Source: JAXMDC01 sp046349035 (lineage in GTDB: Bacteria > Pseudomonadota > Alphaproteobacteria > Rhizobiales > Kaistiaceae). Taken from it: 64,000 bases of DNA. Positions 46,277-54,958 of the stretch are shown here, piece by piece; position 1 is the stretch's first letter, and each line of letters begins with the position of its first letter. The stretch spans positions 730,806-794,805 of the forward strand of contig JAXMDC010000003.1 in NCBI GenBank assembly GCA_046349035.1, given 5' to 3'. A program made the translations under genes and the position numbers. The notes below the pieces were generated by a model. The model saw nothing but the letters and a program-made list of their open reading frames with translations. It did no database searches and was not told where the DNA came from.

Positions 46277-47467
46277 TCATCCAGCGCCTTGGCCCGGAGC
46301 CGCCGCTGCCGAGCGGCGGAACCTGCCGGCGATGGCAGCGCCAACATGGTCCAAGAAATCCCCAACCCGTCGTGGCAGTCGGGGCTGCACCAGGCCGAAG
46401 GTGACGAGTAGAGACGCGAGGATCGCCAGCGGCGGCGTGGCATAAAGGAAGAAGGCGGCGACCTTGCTGGTCGAAGCTGGCACGAGGAGTAGGAAACCGA
46501 CGCCTCGAATAGCCGAGCCGACTACGGTAGCGCCGGCAATGGCCGCCCCGCGCCCGCGCCGGGTGGTCCGCGCCTGGCCGAGAAAGGCGAGGGGCACGAT
46601 GGCATTTGAAAGCGCGTAAAGCGGCGAAGATAGACGGTCATTCAGCTCTGTGGCGAAACGCTCGGGAGACCTTTGGTAGATCGGGTCCGCCGGGTCCGGT
46701 TCGAACAAGTACTCAGTCGGGCGCTCGGACGGCAGATAGACGGGCGTTTGCGCGCGCGCGGCGAAAGTGCCGAGATCGAACGCGTAGGAGCCGAACTCGA
46801 TGATGGAAATGGCACCCTCGGGCAGCGTCTGGCGTTGAATGACGCCATTCGCCATGACCAGAAATGTGCCCAGCGGGGCATCGATCACTGCCCCGCTCTC
46901 GGCAAGATAGGTCAGAACCTGATTCTGTTCGCGGCTGTCCGAAACGAAAATGCCCGACAGGGTCCGATCCGGGTTGCGGCGTTTGATCTGCAGAACCACG
47001 CCGTCGGCAACTCTGACGAACTGCCCCTCGCGGATGATCGATGTGATGATGTCGGAATTGATCGCCGCCAACATGTTTCGGGCGTTCCGCTGTGTGAGCG
47101 GCGAGAGGTAAAGGGTGTTGAGGGCCACGGCTGCCGCGATCAAGACGGCGATCAGGGTGACGGGTTTCAGCAAGACAATCGGCGAAGCACCGCCGGCATT
47201 GACGATGGCCAGTTCGGAATCACTGTTGAGGGTGTTGAGCACGTAGACGATGGCTATGAACGAGGCGACGGGGGCAATCACGATCAGCAACAGGGGGAAG
47301 AACAGGGCGCTGAAGCGGAAAAAAGTGACCAGGGTCTGACCGCGGGCGGTGACCAGATCGAACTGGCGCAACGATTGGGCGATCCACACCGTCGCCGACA
47401 GCGTAAGGAGCGTCATGACGAGGGCGGCGAAGGTGCGCCGGGCGATGTAGCGTTCCAGTGTCTTCAT
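46277..47467 (-). CDS. lptF: LPS export ABC transporter permease LptF
   Basis: This 396-residue partner of LptG has the same layout: three N-terminal membrane segments, a periplasmic beta-jellyroll domain (about residues 140-260) and three C-terminal segments. The N-terminus LERYIARRTFAALVMTLLTL and the loop LNSDSELAIVNAGGASPIVLLKP are typical of LptF. It is the first gene of the lptF-lptG-lptD-surA unit and is divergent from pepA across 136 bases. No lptB or lptC gene is in the window. Confidence 0.94.
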   Translation of the reverse strand: MKTLERYIARRTFAALVMTLLTLSATVWIAQSLRQFDLVTARGQTLVTFFRFSALFFPLLLIVIAPVASFIAIVYVLNTLNSDSELAIVNAGGASPIVLLKPVTLIAVLIAAAVALNTLYLSPLTQRNARNMLAAINSDIITSIIREGQFVRVADGVVLQIKRRNPDRTLSGIFVSDSREQNQVLTYLAESGAVIDAPLGTFLVMANGVIQRQTLPEGAISIIEFGSYAFDLGTFAARAQTPVYLPSERPTEYLFEPDPADPIYQRSPERFATELNDRLSSPLYALSNAIVPLAFLGQARTTRRGRGAAIAGATVVGSAIRGVGFLLLVPASTSKVAAFFLYATPPLAILASLLVTFGLVQPRLPRRVGDFLDHVGAAIAGRFRRSAAAAPGQGAG

Positions 47468-47603
47468 CGGCGTCGATCGGCGGCCACAGCAGCCATTCTA
47501 AGCGGGGAGCATGCCGCCAAAACCACTATCGCGGTCCGGCGGCAGATAGGATAGAGGTCGAGGCGATTTCCTTCCCGCTGTTGCCAATCTGCAGAGCCCG
47601 CCC

Positions 47604-49097
47604 ATGTCAGACCTGCCAGCAATCTCATTTGCACGCCCCGAGACCCCCAGCCGCGGAACAGTCGTGCTGTTTACGGGAGAAGGATTGGGGCTCGGCGCCA
47701 TGGCGGCGGGGCTTGCCGTCGGGGCCGCCTTCGAAAGGGCGGCTGAATTCGTCGAATTCAAGGCCAAGCCGATGTCCTCACTGGATATTCTGGCGCCTGG
47801 CGAAGGGCGTTTCAGCCGGGTTGCGGCGGTCGGAATGGGACGCCCGGCCGAATTGCGCGAGGGCGACTGGGCGCGCCTGGGCGGAACGGCGCTGGGCGTT
47901 CTACGCAAGGGGGAAAGCGCCGCAATCTTGCTTGAGCGGCCCGACGGCGTTCCGGTCACGCCCGAGCAAGCTGCGGATTTCGCTCTGGGAATCATGCTGA
48001 GGGCGTATGTCTTCGATCGCTACAAGCGGGACAGCGATGCCGAGCCTGCGGGCAAAAAGCGCCCGGGCACGCTGACCATTCATGTTGTCGACTCGGCTAA
48101 GGCGAAGCGCGCTTTCGAGGCTAAACAGGCGGTCGGCCTTGGCGTCCATATGGCGCGCGATCTCGTCCATGAACCGGCCAACCTTCTTGGCCCGACGGAA
48201 TTTGTCGAGCGGCTCGAAGCCCTGCCGCCGCTTGGTATCGAGCTCGAGATCCTGACCGAAAAGGACATGAAGAAGCTCAAGATGGGGGCGTTACTCGGGG
48301 TGGGGCAGGGATCAGTCCGCCCGCCGCGCATCGCCGTCATGCGGTGGAACGGCGGCCGCAAGGACGAGGCTCCGGTTGCCTTCATCGGTAAGGGCGTCGT
48401 GTTCGACAGCGGCGGCATCTCCATCAAGCCGGCGCAGGGCATGGAGGACATGAAGGGCGACATGGCGGGTGCGGCCGCGGTGACCGGGCTCATGCGCGCT
48501 CTCGCCGGCCGCAAAGCCAAGGTCAACGCAGTCGGCGTGATCGGTGTGGTCGAGAACATGCCCGATGGCAACGCGCAACGACCAGGCGACATCGTCACCG
48601 CAATGTCGGGACAGACTATCGAGGTCGTCAACACCGACGCCGAAGGGCGGCTGGTCCTCGCCGACGTCATTACCTACGTGCAGCAGAAGCTGAAGCCCCG
48701 GCTGATGATCGATCTGGCGACGCTGACCGGCGCGGTCATCATCGCCCTCGGGCACCACCACGCGGGAATGTTTTCGACCGACGATGATATAGCGGAAGCA
48801 CTGCGTTCGGCAGGAGAGGCGACCGGCGAGCGGGTTTGGCGCCTGCCGCTCGGTCCGGAGTACGACAAGCTGATGGATTCCAAATTCGCCGACATGAAAA
48901 ACACCGGCGGGCGCGCAGCGGGCTCGATTACGGGCGCGCAATTCATCAAACGCTTCGTGAAGGATGTTCCGTGGGTGCATCTCGATATTGCTGGGACCGC
49001 AATGGATTCTCCGCAAACCGAGATCAACAAAAGTTGGGCATCCGGTTTCGGCGTGCGCTTGCTCGATCGATTCGTTACCGATCGCTACGAGGGATGA
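47604..49097 (+). CDS. pepA: Leucyl aminopeptidase
   Basis: This 497-residue enzyme of the M17 metallopeptidase family removes N-terminal residues, using two divalent metal ions. Metal-binding and catalytic motifs are intact: GKGVVFDSGGISIKP, MKGDMAGAAAV and NTDAEGRLVLADVI, followed by ATLTGAVIIALG. The N-terminal domain is smaller and non-catalytic. It is divergent from lptF, an association I believe is common in alphaproteobacteria. It is followed by holC with a gap of ten bases. Confidence 0.97.
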   Translation: MSDLPAISFARPETPSRGTVVLFTGEGLGLGAMAAGLAVGAAFERAAEFVEFKAKPMSSLDILAPGEGRFSRVAAVGMGRPAELREGDWARLGGTALGVLRKGESAAILLERPDGVPVTPEQAADFALGIMLRAYVFDRYKRDSDAEPAGKKRPGTLTIHVVDSAKAKRAFEAKQAVGLGVHMARDLVHEPANLLGPTEFVERLEALPPLGIELEILTEKDMKKLKMGALLGVGQGSVRPPRIAVMRWNGGRKDEAPVAFIGKGVVFDSGGISIKPAQGMEDMKGDMAGAAAVTGLMRALAGRKAKVNAVGVIGVVENMPDGNAQRPGDIVTAMSGQTIEVVNTDAEGRLVLADVITYVQQKLKPRLMIDLATLTGAVIIALGHHHAGMFSTDDDIAEALRSAGEATGERVWRLPLGPEYDKLMDSKFADMKNTGGRAAGSITGAQFIKRFVKDVPWVHLDIAGTAMDSPQTEINKSWASGFGVRLLDRFVTDRYEG

Positions 49098-49107
49098 CCG
49101 GACATCG

Positions 49108-49557
49108 GTGACGGAAATCCTCTTCTACCATCTGGAACGCGCGCCGCTCGAGGACGTGCTGCCCGGGCTGCTTGAGAAGTGCCTGGAGCGTTCGTGGCGG
49201 GTCGTCGTGCAAGCAGGGTCGGAGGAGCGTGTCATCGCGCTCGACGCCCACCTCTGGTCTTATCGCGACGAAGCGTTTCTTCCACACGGCACGGCGCGGG
49301 AAGGCAATGCGGCAGCCCAGCCGATTTGGTTGACAAGCGGGGATGAAAACCCAAACAGCGCCAATGTCCGGTTCCTGGTGGATGGGGCTAAATGCGATGA
49401 CATGTCAGCCTACCATCGCGTGGTGCAGATATTCGACAGTCGAGACGCCGACGCGGTCAGCGATGCGCGCTCAGCCTGGAAGTCGGCGCAAGCCAGTGGC
49501 CACACGGTTACCTACTGGCAGCAAGGCGAAGGCGGGCGATGGGTGAAAAAGGCCTAG
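49108..49557 (+). CDS. holC: DNA polymerase III chi subunit
   Basis: This 149-residue protein has the HolC fold: EILFYHLERAPLEDVLPGLLEKCLER at the N-terminus, VVQAGSEERVIALDAHLWSYRDEAFLPHG and NVRFLVDGA, with VQIFDSRDADAV near the C-terminus. Chi links the clamp-loader complex to single-strand binding protein. The GTG at 49108 is the start that gives the family N-terminus; the frame is open upstream in the pepA shadow. It follows pepA by ten bases and shares the CTAG stop palindrome with the convergent ABC-F gene. Confidence 0.93.
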   Translation: MTEILFYHLERAPLEDVLPGLLEKCLERSWRVVVQAGSEERVIALDAHLWSYRDEAFLPHGTAREGNAAAQPIWLTSGDENPNSANVRFLVDGAKCDDMSAYHRVVQIFDSRDADAVSDARSAWKSAQASGHTVTYWQQGEGGRWVKKA

Positions 49558-51449
49558 TCTCCGCCCGAGGTCATCGCGCTCTCGTAGTCGGCTGAGACGG
49601 CCAGCCAGCGCTCCTCCGCTCCGGCGAGAGCCTTGGCGGCCTCGGCGCGTGCTTTGGCAAGCCGTGCGGCCTCGGCTGGTTGGGTGGCGTACAGTGCGGG
49701 GTCGGCGAGCCGGCGATCGAAATCCGCCATCTCGCGCTGGTGGCGCTCCATAGCTGTTTCCGCGTCCTTGATCAGCCGGCGCAGCGGTGCCAGTTCAGCC
49801 CGCCGCTCGGCTGCCCGACGCCGGTCGTCGCCCGGTGAGCGGGAGGTCCGCGTCGGGCCTTCGGCGGCCTCCGTGCCGTTCGCCCGCTCAGGCGCCAGGA
49901 CCATCTGCCGGTAGTCGTCGATGTCGCCGTCGAACGGCTTGACGGTTCCATCGGCGACGAGCCACAGGCGGTCGGCGGCGGCGTCGATGAGATAGCGGTC
50001 GTGGGTGATGAGAATAACGGCGCCGGTGTAGTCGGCGAGGGCGGTGACCAATGCGCTCCGACTGTCGATATCGAGGTGGTTGGTCGGTTCGTCAAGGATA
50101 AGGAGGTCGGGCCCGGAGAACGTCGCGAGGCCGAGGAGGAGACGTGCCTTCTCACCGCCGGAAAGGTTGCCAGCCGGTGTGTCCATCTTGGCGCCGGGAA
50201 AGCCTAGCGCGCCGGTCCGCGCCCGAACCCGTGCCTCGGGATCGTCCTGCATCAACCGCCGGACATGGTCGTAGGGCGAATGCTCCGGCGAGAGTTCGTC
50301 AAGCTGGTGCTGGGCGAAGTACGCGACGGTCATCTTCGCTGCGCGCGTTAGCGTACCGTTTTGCGGCGCTAAGCGGCCGGCGACCAGCTTGGCGAAGGTC
50401 GACTTGCCGTTACCGTTGGCGCCGAGGAGACCAATGCGGTCGTCGTTGTCGATCCGAAGGTTGAGCCGGCGAAGGACCGGCCGGTCGGCCGCGTAGCCTG
50501 CCGTAACGTCCTCCATACGCAGGATCGGAGGAGCCAGCGGCCGCACTGGGCTGACGAAGTGGAATTCCTGGACCTCCTCCTCGACGATGGCGGCGATCGG
50601 CTCCAACTTGGCCAATGCCTTCAATCGCGATTGGGCCTGCCGAGCCTTGGTCGCTTTGGCGCGGAAGCGGTCGACGAAGGCCTGCATATGTCGCCGCTGT
50701 TCCTCCTGCTTGCGGGCGAGCTTGGTCTGCAGCAACAGCTTCTCACGGCGTTGCCGGTCGAACTGGGAGTAGCCGCCGCGATAGGCCGTCAGCTTCCCCT
50801 GGTCGAGGTGGACGATCATCTCAGCTCGATCGAGAAGGTCGCGATCGTGGCTGATCAGCAGGACCGTATGGCGGTACTTGGCCAGAAAGGCATCGAGCCA
50901 AAGCGTGCCTTCGAGGTCGAGATAGTTGGTTGGTTCGTCGAGCAGCAGCAGGTCCGGTTCGGCAAAAAGCGCGGCCGCGAGCGCGACCCGCATGCGCCAG
51001 CCGCCGGAAAAGGCCGAGCACGGACGGCGTTGAGCCTCGGCAGCGAAACCGAGCCCGGCGAGAATCCCAGCGGCCCGGCCTTCGGCGGCGTGAGCGCCAA
51101 TGTCGGCCAGGCGCGTGTGGATGTCGGAAATGCGGTGGGGATCGGTCGCCGTCTCGGCTTCGGCGAGTAGTGCGGAGCGCTCCGGATCGGCAGCGAGAAC
51201 GACCTCCATCAGACTGGCTTCGCCGGCCGGCGCTTCCTGTGCCACTTCGCCGACGCGGGACCCGCGGGGAAGGGCGATGGTGCCGCCTTCAGCGGCGATA
51301 TCGCCGAGGATCAGGCGAAACAGGGTGGTTTTGCCGGCACCGTTGCGACCGACGAGGCCGGCCCGCGTGCCAGCGGGCAGCACCAATGTGGCGCGGTCGA
51401 GCAGAGTGCGGCCGGCGATTCGGTAAGTGAGGTCGTTGATCTGCAGCAT
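49554..51449 (-). CDS. ABC-F family ATPase
   Basis: This 631-residue soluble protein has two ABC domains on one chain and no membrane segment. Walker A sites are GRNGAGKTTLFRL in the first half and GANGNGKSTFAKL in the second. Both signature motifs are present (FSGGWRMRVALA and LSGGEKARLLLG), as are two LILDEPTNHLD/LLLDEPTNYLD motifs. A charged linker joins the two halves, and an Arg/Glu-rich coiled-coil extension of about 80 residues ends the protein. ABC-F proteins act on the ribosome as translation factors or in antibiotic protection; which type this is cannot be told from sequence alone. Confidence 0.93.
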   Translation of the reverse strand: MLQINDLTYRIAGRTLLDRATLVLPAGTRAGLVGRNGAGKTTLFRLILGDIAAEGGTIALPRGSRVGEVAQEAPAGEASLMEVVLAADPERSALLAEAETATDPHRISDIHTRLADIGAHAAEGRAAGILAGLGFAAEAQRRPCSAFSGGWRMRVALAAALFAEPDLLLLDEPTNYLDLEGTLWLDAFLAKYRHTVLLISHDRDLLDRAEMIVHLDQGKLTAYRGGYSQFDRQRREKLLLQTKLARKQEEQRRHMQAFVDRFRAKATKARQAQSRLKALAKLEPIAAIVEEEVQEFHFVSPVRPLAPPILRMEDVTAGYAADRPVLRRLNLRIDNDDRIGLLGANGNGKSTFAKLVAGRLAPQNGTLTRAAKMTVAYFAQHQLDELSPEHSPYDHVRRLMQDDPEARVRARTGALGFPGAKMDTPAGNLSGGEKARLLLGLATFSGPDLLILDEPTNHLDIDSRSALVTALADYTGAVILITHDRYLIDAAADRLWLVADGTVKPFDGDIDDYRQMVLAPERANGTEAAEGPTRTSRSPGDDRRRAAERRAELAPLRRLIKDAETAMERHQREMADFDRRLADPALYATQPAEAARLAKARAEAAKALAGAEERWLAVSADYESAMTSGGD

Positions 51450-51509
51450 GACTGAAGGAAGCGCTTTTGCCGCGCGCGCCCCTTCGGGGCAAGCCGGGGC
51501 GACGCTCCG

Positions 51510-51893
51510 TCAGATGGAACGGCGCGTTATCAGCCAATGCGCCAAGGCGGATCCGCCGAGGGCGGGCAGGGAATAGGCAAGCAGGGCAATGAGCGAGAGG
51601 GGGGCAAGATCAGCCTCCCATCCGCACATCCAGCCCCAGGCAGGACAGCCGATTGCCGGTACGATGCCGAAGACGACCTGGCCAAGGACCGCGCCGAGGT
51701 AAGGGGAGCGAACGCGCCCGCCACTGGTCCAGGTGACGACCAATCCGATCAGCAGCAGAACGGCGAGATACGCGGCCGGATTTCCGTCCCACGGCTCGCG
51801 GCTTTTCGCGACTGGTGCCGAGGCCGCCCAAACGGCGAAGCCGGCGAGGGCGGCGGCGAAGAAGCCGAGGGTGTCCCTGGTGCGAGGGTTCAT
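51510..51893 (-). CDS. Small hypothetical membrane protein
   Basis: This 127-residue protein has four predicted membrane segments: LGFFAAALAGFAVWAASA, AYLAVLLLIGLVVTW, YLGAVLGQVVFGIVPAI and LSLIALLAYSLPALGGSALA. A short loop in the middle contains a cysteine-containing CPAWGWMCGWE stretch that may be periplasmic. No family is recognised. It is transcribed on the minus strand just before the ABC-F gene, 60 bases away, and could be in the same transcript. It is divergent from the secreted ClpP-fold gene starting at 51985. Confidence 0.6.
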   Translation of the reverse strand: MNPRTRDTLGFFAAALAGFAVWAASAPVAKSREPWDGNPAAYLAVLLLIGLVVTWTSGGRVRSPYLGAVLGQVVFGIVPAIGCPAWGWMCGWEADLAPLSLIALLAYSLPALGGSALAHWLITRRSI

Positions 51894-51984
51894 GTCTGGC
51901 TAGAGTCTGCTGAAGATCGAAGGTGCTGGCCCGACGGGACGACCGCGGGTCGGCAGGCCGTTTCACAATGCCGGTGAACTGATC

Positions 51985-52722
51985 ATGATGCCTGCACCTG
52001 TGCAACGCCGTTCGCTCTGGCGCTCCACGCTCAACGCTGCCGTCTCGCTCTTGTTGTTCGTGGAGCCGGTTGCTTCTGCCGAATGTCCAGCGAACAATGT
52101 CGGCGAGGCGGTCAGCGCCGAGACGATCAGCGACGCGGTCGGCCGTTGCGAGGCGATCGAACAGGTCGGTCGGTTCGGCGACACGATCTGCATCAACGGT
52201 CCGATCGGCGCCGCCACGTTCGCCGAATTCTCTGCCCTTTTCGACGGAGTGACGCTGGCGATCGTGAGCAGCGGCGGCGGCGATTCGGAGCCTGCGATCA
52301 AGATCGCCGAGGCGATCTGGCGAGCCCATCTCGACGTCGTCTTCTTCAAGGCGTGCTATTCGGCCTGCGCCAATTACCTCTTCCTCGCGGCGCGGCGGAA
52401 GTTTCTCGTCGATGACGTCGTGGCGGCCTGGCACGGCAGCCCCGCGTTGTTCCCCGTCAGCCGTGTCGGGCAGCTTGGAGAGGCAACTCGGGAAACAGTG
52501 CTTCAGCGGATCCGCGAGCACGAGGATTTCCTGACCAGCCTCGGCGAAGAAAAGCGTGCGGCGTTTTCCCGCCTGATGGACGAGCCGCCGCCGCGGGTAC
52601 GAGCGACACGGAGCCCGACCTCGCTGACGTTCAACCGCTTCTGGTGGTACTCCGACGAGGATCTCTGCAGTCGGTTCAAGGTCGAGGGGATCGTCAGGGT
52701 AAGGCGGGTTGGACCGCGCTAG
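51985..52722 (+). CDS. Predicted periplasmic ClpP/crotonase-fold serine protease (COG3904-like)
   Basis: This 245-residue protein has a signal peptide around STLNAAVSLLLFVEPVASA. The central region resembles ClpP-fold proteins of the COG3904 type: an oxyanion-like VSSGGGDSEPAIKIAEAI, then a probable nucleophile in FKACYSACANYLF and a candidate histidine in VAAWHGSPALF. Members of this group are periplasmic and of unknown substrate. Two further cysteines lie near the N-terminus (SAECPANN, VGRCEAIEQ), suggesting disulfides. It is followed after 16 bases by the pseudo-beta-lactamase-fold gene, so the two are probably one operon. Confidence 0.65.
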   Translation: MMPAPVQRRSLWRSTLNAAVSLLLFVEPVASAECPANNVGEAVSAETISDAVGRCEAIEQVGRFGDTICINGPIGAATFAEFSALFDGVTLAIVSSGGGDSEPAIKIAEAIWRAHLDVVFFKACYSACANYLFLAARRKFLVDDVVAAWHGSPALFPVSRVGQLGEATRETVLQRIREHEDFLTSLGEEKRAAFSRLMDEPPPRVRATRSPTSLTFNRFWWYSDEDLCSRFKVEGIVRVRRVGPR

Positions 52723-52738
52723 GGCGGCGGGAGGATCG

Positions 52739-53866
52739 ATGCGGCTAACGACGAGTGCGGCGGTTTGGCTGGCGTGCGGGTTGCTGGCCTTGGGAACGGT
52801 TCCCAGCACAGGGGGGCCGATGGCGGACGCGGCGCAGGCGACGGCGACGGGACTCGCCAAGCTAGCCGCCTGTCGCGGTGGCGGCGTGGCAATCGCCACG
52901 CTCGGTCGCATCGAGACCGCCGAAGCGTTTGCCGGGACGGTCGCCGTCGGATCGGGCCCCGCCTTCGAGCCAGATTCGCACTCGCTGTTTGGGGTTGGGC
53001 CGCTGACGCGGACGTTCACCGGCCTGCTCTTTGCGGAGGCGGTCTCGAGCGGCCTGGTTAAGGCCGACGATCCGGTGAGCAAATACCTGCCGCGCGAGGT
53101 GTCGGTTCCGAGCTTTTTTGAGAAGGGCCAGGCGGTGCCGATCCGCCTCGTCGACCTGGCAACGCACACATCGGGTCTACCCCGTGGTGTGGGAGCAACC
53201 AAGCCATCGTATGGCGTCGGGCAAATGTATGCCGATCTAGCCAAGATCACGCTGACTCGTCGACCGGGAACAAAGTGGGACGAGTCCGATCTCGGCTTCG
53301 CCCTGCTCGCCGAGGCAATGGCAAACGTCTTCAAGCTGCCCTTCGATCGTCTTCTGGCGGAGAAAATCGGCACTTCGCTCGGAATGTCCGAGACCCGGTC
53401 GGCGGACAACACCGGTGTCGTCATGGGCCTGGGAGCGAACGGCCAGAAGCTGACCGTGGAGAATCCGGCGATGCCGGCCTTCCAGGGCGCTCTCGGGGCG
53501 CGGTCAACACTGGCGGACATGCAGGCGTTTCTCGCCGTCGTGATGGCCGCAAGCCGGACACCAGCGCAGCGACTGCTCTTGGACTGGCATACCTTTCCCC
53601 GAACAGCGGGCGGGGGAACGGTCGAGCAGGGGGTGGCCTGGCAGAGGCTGATGCCGTTCGGCAATGCCGTCGACGTGATCTGGGCGGGCGGCGAAGCATC
53701 GGGCTTTTCAACGACCGTGGCTTTCTCGGAGAAGCTCGGCGAGGGCGTTGTGGTGATGGCAAGCCGCGCCTCTTGCGATACGCAGCGAGCGGCGTTCTGT
53801 CTCATTAAGGCGGCCGGAGATGCCGTTTCCGCGAAGGCAGTGCGCGGTCCGAGCTGTCAATTCTAA
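52739..53866 (+). CDS. Serine beta-lactamase/penicillin-binding fold protein with altered catalytic motifs
   Basis: This 375-residue protein starts at ATG 52739 with GGGAGG upstream and has a signal region LTTSAAVWLACGLLALG. The fold is class C beta-lactamase/S12 peptidase: GVGPLTRTFTGLLFAE, HTSGLPRG, PGTKWDESDLGFALLAEAM and GTSLGMSETR align well with active members. The catalytic SxxK is replaced: the expected G-S-V-T-K-T reads G-P-L-T-R-T, so both Ser and Lys are gone. YxN reads ESD. It is thus probably not a penicillin-reactive hydrolase and may be a binding or regulatory protein. It follows the ClpP-fold gene in one operon. Confidence 0.75.
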   Translation: MRLTTSAAVWLACGLLALGTVPSTGGPMADAAQATATGLAKLAACRGGGVAIATLGRIETAEAFAGTVAVGSGPAFEPDSHSLFGVGPLTRTFTGLLFAEAVSSGLVKADDPVSKYLPREVSVPSFFEKGQAVPIRLVDLATHTSGLPRGVGATKPSYGVGQMYADLAKITLTRRPGTKWDESDLGFALLAEAMANVFKLPFDRLLAEKIGTSLGMSETRSADNTGVVMGLGANGQKLTVENPAMPAFQGALGARSTLADMQAFLAVVMAASRTPAQRLLLDWHTFPRTAGGGTVEQGVAWQRLMPFGNAVDVIWAGGEASGFSTTVAFSEKLGEGVVVMASRASCDTQRAAFCLIKAAGDAVSAKAVRGPSCQF

Positions 53867-53867
53867 C

Positions 53868-54425
53868 TCAGTCGAGAGGGCCGCCAGGGTGTGCGGCAGC
53901 CACCTCAGCCGCTGTGAGCTTGCGGGCGACATAGTCCGGTCCCGCCGGGGTCATAACGGCGCCGATGAAGACGATGTCGCCGGCAGATAGAGGACCGAGG
54001 TCCACATCGCTGTTGGGAAGGATGGCGATGATGCGGTCGCCGATCCGAACGACGACCTGCGGCCCGCCGGAGGCCATGCCGCGCGCCCAGGCCTTGAGCT
54101 GCGAATAGTAGGGCTCCTGGCGCCAGGCACCGGGCGATCCGGTATCCAGATGAGCGACGAGACGCCGCCCATCGTCGATCCGATAGAGGACGATCTTGGA
54201 ACGGCTTGGGCGCCATTCCTCGCCGAGGCGATCGTTCTCCAGCCACAGGCAGGAGAAGTCGCGACACTCGAGCGGTCGCCGATCGTAAATGGCGCAGCCG
54301 CGGCCGGGCTTGGCATGAGGGCACCACTGGCCGACCGGCTTATCCAAGGCCTCGATGCCGACCAGCTTGCAGCAAAGCGAGCAGGTGCCGCAGTCGCGGT
54401 CATTTCCCGGCACCGTCGGACTCAC
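53868..54425 (-). CDS. YkgJ family cysteine-cluster protein
   Basis: This protein of about 185 residues has the metal or Fe-S binding pattern DCGTCSLCCKL followed by WCPHAKPGRGCAIYDRRPLECRDF, which is the YkgJ/UPF0153 family signature. The C-terminal half is less conserved. The family is thought to bind zinc or iron-sulfur; no function is established. I placed the start at GTG 54425 because AGAGAGG lies about nine bases upstream; a TTG at 54461 would lengthen it by 12 residues. It is divergent from ndk and convergent with the pseudo-beta-lactamase-fold gene, which ends one base away. Confidence 0.8.
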   Translation of the reverse strand: MSPTVPGNDRDCGTCSLCCKLVGIEALDKPVGQWCPHAKPGRGCAIYDRRPLECRDFSCLWLENDRLGEEWRPSRSKIVLYRIDDGRRLVAHLDTGSPGAWRQEPYYSQLKAWARGMASGGPQVVVRIGDRIIAILPNSDVDLGPLSAGDIVFIGAVMTPAGPDYVARKLTAAEVAAAHPGGPLD

Positions 54426-54463
54426 GCTCTGCAACCTCTCTGCAACGAGGGCTTGCGCCAACC

Positions 54464-54493
54464 TTGTTTCCCGGCGGGCGGGAGGGCTATACA
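54464..54493 (+). promoter_or_regulatory. Candidate promoter for ndk
   Basis: TTGTTT at 54464-54469 and TATACA at 54488-54493 are separated by 18 bases, between the YkgJ-family and ndk genes. The -10 is a good match and the -35 moderate. Transcription would begin about 35 bases before the ndk ATG at 54535. Confidence 0.45.
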
Positions 54494-54534
54494 GCCCCCG
54501 CCATCAAGCCAGCAACGGGAAGGAACCGCGCCCC

Positions 54535-54957
54535 ATGGCGATCGAGCGTACTTTTTCCATGATCAAGCCGGACGCGACGCGCCGAAACATCACCGGTAAG
54601 GTCACTGCCATGCTGGAGGAGGCTGGGCTGAGGGTAATTGCGCAGAAGCGGGTATGGATGACCCGCAAGCAGGCCGAGGGCTTCTACGCCGTGCACCGCA
54701 CACGCCCCTTCTTCGACGACCTCTGCAATGGCATGACCTCCGGGCCGACGGTGGTTCAGGTGCTGGAAGGCGAAGGCGCGGTCATGAAGAATCGCGATGT
54801 CATGGGCGCCACTGATCCCGCCAAGGCGGCGCCCGGCACAATCCGCAAGGCGCTCGGCCTTTCGATCGGCGAGAACACGGTACACGGCTCGGATGCGCCT
54901 GAGACGGCGCGCGTCGAGATCGCCTATTGGTTCTCCGAAACCGAGATCGTCGGCTAG
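54535..54957 (+). CDS. ndk: Nucleoside diphosphate kinase
   Basis: This 140-residue enzyme equalises nucleoside triphosphate pools by transferring the gamma phosphate. The N-terminus ERTFSMIKPDATRRNITGKV is the family signature, and the phosphohistidine is in NTVHGSDAPETARVEIAYWF split over two motifs. The length is the usual 140-150. The ATG at 54535 has AAGGAA about ten bases upstream. It ends one base from the convergent hydrolase gene, so no separate terminator is visible. Confidence 0.98.
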   Translation: MAIERTFSMIKPDATRRNITGKVTAMLEEAGLRVIAQKRVWMTRKQAEGFYAVHRTRPFFDDLCNGMTSGPTVVQVLEGEGAVMKNRDVMGATDPAKAAPGTIRKALGLSIGENTVHGSDAPETARVEIAYWFSETEIVG

Positions 54958-54958
54958 C

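Noticed and set aside
51610..53805. A 731-codon minus-strand open frame
   Set aside because: It is antisense to the ClpP-fold and beta-lactamase-fold genes and overlaps the small membrane gene; it has no signature.
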